From: Bos javanicus
Taxonomy: Eukaryota; Chordata; Mammalia; Artiodactyla; Bovidae
Direction: 5' to 3'
Length of the DNA stretch: 64,000 nt
Assembly: GCF_032452875.1 (NCBI RefSeq)
Contig: NC_083869.1
Span: 122,580,001 to 122,644,000, forward strand
Part shown: positions 59,900 to 64,000 of the stretch, one piece after another
Layout of the letters: each line of letters starts with the position of its first letter
How positions within the stretch are numbered: position 1 is the first letter of the stretch
Program-made: the position numbers and the translations under genes
The notes under the pieces: generated by a model
Told to the model about the DNA's origin: nothing
What the model saw: the letters and a program-made list of their open reading frames with translations, nothing else
Database searches by the model: none

Positions 59900-60065
59900 C
59901 TCATGGGTCAGTGGTTCCGCCAAGGCTGAAAGTTACTTCAGGTACCTCAGTTTCCTCGGCTGCAAAATGGACGTGACAGGAATGCTCGTTAGATTAAGTG
60001 GGTTAATACAAGTGGAGCTCTTAGACCAGGGCCCTTCAAGCAGGGAGTGTTTAATGAGTACCCAC
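59900..60065 (-). repeat. MIR SINE (minus)
   Basis: The markers ggtacctcagtttcctcgg, ctgcaaaatggacgtg and gagtgtttaatgag are in order. Confidence 0.6.
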
Positions 60066-60175
60066 TATCGTTGCTACAGTAAGAGGCTCAGCCATCGTGA
60101 GCAATTATTGATGGTCAGCAAGGAGCTTGGAAAGTGTTGCAAAATTGTGTGTGTGTGTGTCCCTGAGTGTGGGTG

Positions 60176-60415
60176 ATGATGCTTATTAAAAGCAAAGCCT
60201 GCAGCCCCAGAGTTGAGCTGTATGCCTGGAATAGCTGCTTCTCCTGGCGGCCTCCCCAGGGATGGGAGTGTAATGAGTGTTTACGGAGCCCCCGCCAGGC
60301 AGAGATGAGAGGCGCTGAGGAGCCAGCTCTAAGCCAAGCAGCGGCTGGGAGCCCAGTGTTATTATATTAACAAGCATCAGGGTGATGATTACCATTAATG
60401 AGATTATTCACCAGG
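60176..60415. promoter_or_regulatory. Candidate non-coding conserved element
   Basis: A repeat-free block has GCTTATTAAAAGC (60181), GTAATGAGTGTTTACGG (60270) and GATTACCATTAATGAGATTA (60387-60406), a spacing of ATTA and forkhead-like words common in developmental enhancers. This is motif-based inference. Confidence 0.25.
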
Positions 60416-60689
60416 CAGCCTCCCCTCTCCCCAGGCCTCCTGCCTCCGGCTGGCTGGCGAGGCAGACAGGCATTCTCTGCCCTGTCCTCTGCCCCGTCCC
60501 TCTCTGTCTTGGGGGAAGAGAAGAGGGTTCCCTGGTGCTGCGTGTGATGCCAGGCCTACAGGTGACATTCTCACCTCACTGCTTCTCTCCAAGCCTCTGG
60601 GGAGCAGATCTTGGCACTCATCACTTTAGGATGAGAAAACTGAGGCTCCATGAGGGTGATTTACCTGGATCGGCACTGTCTGTGGATTA

Positions 60690-60785
60690 ACCCTTTAATC
60701 TTCACAACGACCTCATGAGGAAGGTACTATTGCGGTTGTCCTCCATGGTGGGGAATCGAGGCACACGGCAGCTGAGTGACTTGCC
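60690..60785 (+). repeat. MIR fragment
   Basis: The words taatcttcacaacgacctc and gaggaaggtactattgcgg identify the core. Confidence 0.7.
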
Positions 60786-60883
60786 CCTCGTGCTGCAGCG
60801 TCCTCTGCCCCCAGTGCCCCTCATGCCGCAGCGTCCTCTGCCCCCCAGTGCTTCTCATGCCACAGTGTCCTCTACCCCCAGTG
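60784..60883. repeat. Tandem repeat, 3 x 33-34 bp
   Basis: Units start at 60784, 60817 and 60851, each of the form c(c/t)(c/t)ctc(a/g)tgc, then gcgtcctctgcccccagtg or a close variant. Confidence 0.9.
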
Positions 60884-62635
60884 GGTCCCTCTCCTCCCAG
60901 CAGTGGAGGCGAAGGTAGGCTCCCAAACGCTTTGTTTCTCTCTGTGTAGCAGGCTGAGCACAGGGCTCTGTGACTTGGGGCTGGCGGGCAGTTTTCTCCT
61001 TGTCCCTTGTCTCCACTAGCCCTTCAGGCAGGCTTAGTCCTGGGCACAGATCCTTGGTGCCACCAGCCATGCAGCTGAAGCTGCCACCTGCTCACTTACA
61101 TGACAACCAGTATACTGACCCTCCTTTGGACCAAATATCAACCCTTTGAAATATACTTGTTGAGGTCAGTTTCACTAATTCATTCTCACTGACAGGCTGC
61201 TGTATGTCCAGCCCTGTGCCAGGGCCTGGGGACACAGTGAGAGAGATGGAGTCACCTTATGGAATTTTCAGTCTTGGGGATAAATCAGTGTGGGCACATT
61301 TTAAAATTACAGTTGGACTGAGCACTCCAAACGGCAGGACAGGGGCCAGGGGAAGTGGGATGGGGTGGGGAATGGGCCGGCCTATGGAGGGACTGCTTTA
61401 CACTCAAGTGGAGATGAGTCAGGGAAGATCTCTCTCCAGAAGTGACATTCTGGGTGAGACATACAGGCTGAGCCTGAGCTGGGCCGTCACAGAGGGGCAT
61501 GGGGAGCATTCCTGTCAGAGGGGAGAGCGTATGTAGAACTGAGATCCCGAGGAGGCCTTGCCTGCCTAACCAGCCCCATGTCAACACACAGGTGCCCCCT
61601 GAGCTCATTCATTCATTCAATCAATAATCACTTATCAACTGGAAATTTCTAATTGAGATGGTTCACCTTCTCCTTCATTCCTTTATCCTCTATTCCCTGA
61701 TGCCCGTCCCCTTTCAGGCTTGGTGCTGGGCAGGGGGACACAGAATTAAATCAGTTGTGGGCCCTGCCCTGGAATTGCTCACAGTCTAGGGTGGGAGATG
61801 GGCCCCTAAACACAACACCATGTGATCAATGGATACTGAGACCCTTAATCCAGGCTGGGGTGGTGGTGGTCAGGGAAGATTTTCCAAAATTGGAGGCGGG
61901 AAAAGGGAGGTGGGCAAAGGTTCACAGTATGCTCAAAAGTACAAAGCCCCAGAATAAAGCTTCTGGGAAAGGCCCTGAATGTCAGCCTGTAGCAGAGACT
62001 GGCTGTTCTCTAATATCCATACTCCTTTCTTTCCACAGTAATGAGACATGGCTGCTTGGAATAAAAACTACATTTCCCAGCCTCCTTTGCATCTAGGGGA
62101 GCCATGTGACTCACGTGGCCAATAGGATTAAGCAGTAGTAAGGTAGGTAGTTTTAGGTTTGTTCCCTTAAAGGAGAGTGGTCTGCCCTCCCCTCTACCTT
62201 TTCTCCTTCTCATTGGCCAGAAGGTGAACTTGTCTCGCCTTGGACCATGTGAACCAAGGCAACAGCCCAGGAAAAACAGAGCAACAAGACACTGGACTGT
62301 TCACGTATGAATTACTTTATGAGGGAAAAATAAACGTTCTTGTTCAAGCCAGTGTTATTTGGCATCTCTGCCTTAGAAGCTAAACCTATACCCTAGCTAA
62401 TAGGCAGGCTAAAGGCTATTATGCCCTAGGGCACAGAGATTGGTCAGAGTTCTGCGTGGTGTGGCGAGGGTAGGAGGAATGGGTTTGACACTGTCAGATT
62501 TGCATTTTTGGAAGATCTGTCTGACTGCAGAGTGCAAGATGGTTTGGAAGGAAGAGAAACAGGAGACCAGAGAAGGTGTTGATGTCTTAGAATGGGGCAG
62601 AGATACCCAGGTCTGACCCAGAGCAGGCCTGATCT

Positions 62636-62978
62636 CTCAGTCAGTTCAGTCACTCAGTAGTGTCTTACACTTGGCAAACCCGTGGACTGCAGCATGCCAG
62701 GTCTCCCTGTCCATCACCAACTCTTGGAGCTTGCTCAAACTCATGTCCATTGAGTTGGTGATGCCATCCAACCATCTCATCTTCTCGTTTCCTTCTCCTC
62801 CTGCCTTCAATCTTTCTTAGCATCAGGGGTCTTTTCTAAGCAGTCAGTTCTTTGCATCATATGGCCAAAGTTTTGGAGGTTCAGCTTCAGCATCAGTCCT
62901 TCCAATACATCTTCAGGACTGATTTCCTTTAGGATTGACTGGTTTGATCTCCTTGCAGTCCAAGGGACTCTGTAGAGG
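62636..62978 (-). mobile_element. BovB LINE 3' end (minus), 5'-truncated
   Basis: The reversed 3' terminus cagttcagtcactcag, then tccatcaccaactcttgg, atggccaaagttttggagg and ccttgcagtccaagggac follow the BovB order. It is truncated about 340 bases from its 3' end. Confidence 0.9.
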
Positions 62979-63080
62979 CCTGCCCTATGTGTCCCTGCAA
63001 ACCTAGGCCTGGAAATCAGTCTTGCAGAATCTGGCCTTCAGCTGTCATTGAGGCCCCACTCTCCTCTAGGGCTTGGTAAA

Positions 63081-63220
63081 TTTGAGATGCACACATGCAC
63101 AAAAACACTCACAGACTCACACAGAGGTACAGACACACACGCACAGAGGCACAGTTGAACTCACACAGAGACACAGATATATAGAAACAGACACAGTAGT
63201 CTCACACACACACACACGTG
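63081..63220. repeat. C/A-rich degenerate microsatellite
   Basis: CACA words recur with GAGA interruptions and end in a perfect CA run (about 63203-63215). Confidence 0.8.
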
Positions 63221-63844
63221 TCTGTCTGGAGGCCTCTAAAGCCCTGCCCATGGCTGGCGCCACTAGAGCTAGCCATGGGGTTAGCTCTTACATGGGGCTA
63301 CCCTCCAGAAGAAAGGCTGGAAGCCCTCACCTGGCAGGCTGAGTGAAGTGGATTCCTCCTGGGATGGGAATGTTTTCTTGTGCCCAAGCAGTGGCTGAGA
63401 GCCAGCTGGTCCTGTGGCTCCTGTGGCCATCCACATGGCCACACTTTGACATCAGGACAACAGACTGGCCCTGCAGGCCAGCAGTTTTGGAAAACACAGA
63501 GGTAAAAGGGCCTTGGAAGAGGAATTCTCATTCAGCTGTCTGTCTTCTCAGGCAACACAGCTGGAGCACCACTGTCTCCACTTACAGCCTCTCAGAACCA
63601 CTATGACAGGCATTTGTGGGATTATATGTGGGTGCCGGGCCATGGGTCAGGTGCTGTGGGGCACACCCACAGGGGTGGGGGGAGAAGGGGACATGGCCCA
63701 TCATTTATTTTTGGATCCTGACACATTCCAAAAGGTTTATTCATGGCTGGATCCCCAGTCCTTAGCACAGTGGTTAGCACACACTCAATGCTCAATAAAT
63801 GTATGTAGGATAAAAGTAACAAAGGAGATGACTATTAGCTTCAA

Positions 63845-63940
63845 GTTGCAGACATGGAAATTGAGGTTCAGAAAGGCAATTTGCTTAAGGTCATGAATCA
63901 ACCAAGAGGCAGAGATGGCATTGAACCCAGGAACTGTGGG
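63845..63940 (+). repeat. MIR fragment
   Basis: The words catggaaattgaggttcag, gaggcagagatggc and attgaacccagg are in order. Confidence 0.6.
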
Positions 63941-64000
63941 AGTCTCAAGCCCCAGTTTAGGCATCAAGTCTCATTGCTCATTCAAGTTTACTCAGACTGA

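Larger units (their letters stand above)
48822..64000. other. Intergenic DNA downstream of SDC3
   Basis: No gene is recognised. In other mammals LAPTM5 lies further in this direction, but none of its exons are seen here. The stretch is rich in MIR, Bov-A/Bov-tA, two BovB elements and an old LTR. L2-like segments are likely at about 56620-56760, 57410-57800 and 58220-58620, where phrases such as gaaagatcattctggtgg recall antisense L2 sequence. Confidence 0.65.

Noticed and set aside
48822..64000. Exons of LAPTM5 or another downstream gene
   Set aside because: Short frames here are all explained by repeats or composition; no transmembrane or other domain with splice sites was found.

Overview
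This is a stretch of ruminant nuclear genome. The class is set by the dense young repeats: tRNA-derived Bov-tA SINEs, Bov-A monomers, Bov-A2 dimers and RTE-type BovB LINEs, over an older layer of MIR, L1, Tigger and MaLR-type LTR remnants. The repeats do not let me choose between cattle, buffalo, sheep, goat or another bovid or cervid.

One gene is clearly present: SDC3 (syndecan-3, N-syndecan), complete on the + strand. Its five coding exons are 10325-10462, 38461-38578, 40697-41310, 43523-43814 and 44761-44927. All four introns are GT-AG (phases 0, 1, 0, 1). The joined frame is 1329 nt and encodes 442 residues, the length I recall for human and mouse SDC3. The protein has a signal peptide, an N-terminal Ser-Gly glycosaminoglycan cluster, a long Thr/Pro/Ala mucin-like region, a membrane-proximal part with further SG sites, a GxxxG membrane helix and the short syndecan cytoplasmic tail ending EFYA. 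Exon 1 sits in a TATA-less CpG island. Intron 1 is about 28 kb. The 3' UTR is about 3.9 kb and ends at an AATAAA signal at 48797.

Layout: 1-9.9 kb is intergenic DNA upstream of SDC3, with nested SINE/BovB insertions and a Tigger relic. From 9.9 to 10.8 kb is the CpG island and exon 1. From 10.5 to 38.5 kb is intron 1, repeat-poor in young elements, with several AT-rich islands of homeodomain and octamer motifs inside GC-rich DNA that look like candidate enhancers. From 38.4 to 48.8 kb are exons 2-5 and the 3' UTR. From 48.8 to 64 kb is intergenic DNA in which I recognise no gene.

I found no new gene system. The most unusual structure is at 53.0-55.2 kb: a local, non-tandem duplication in which a segment of flanking DNA plus the 5' end of a BovB element was copied about 1.7 kb downstream into the middle of an old MaLR-type LTR, and the copy was later hit by a Bov-A SINE. 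Also notable are three Pumilio response elements in the SDC3 3' UTR and the motif islands in intron 1.
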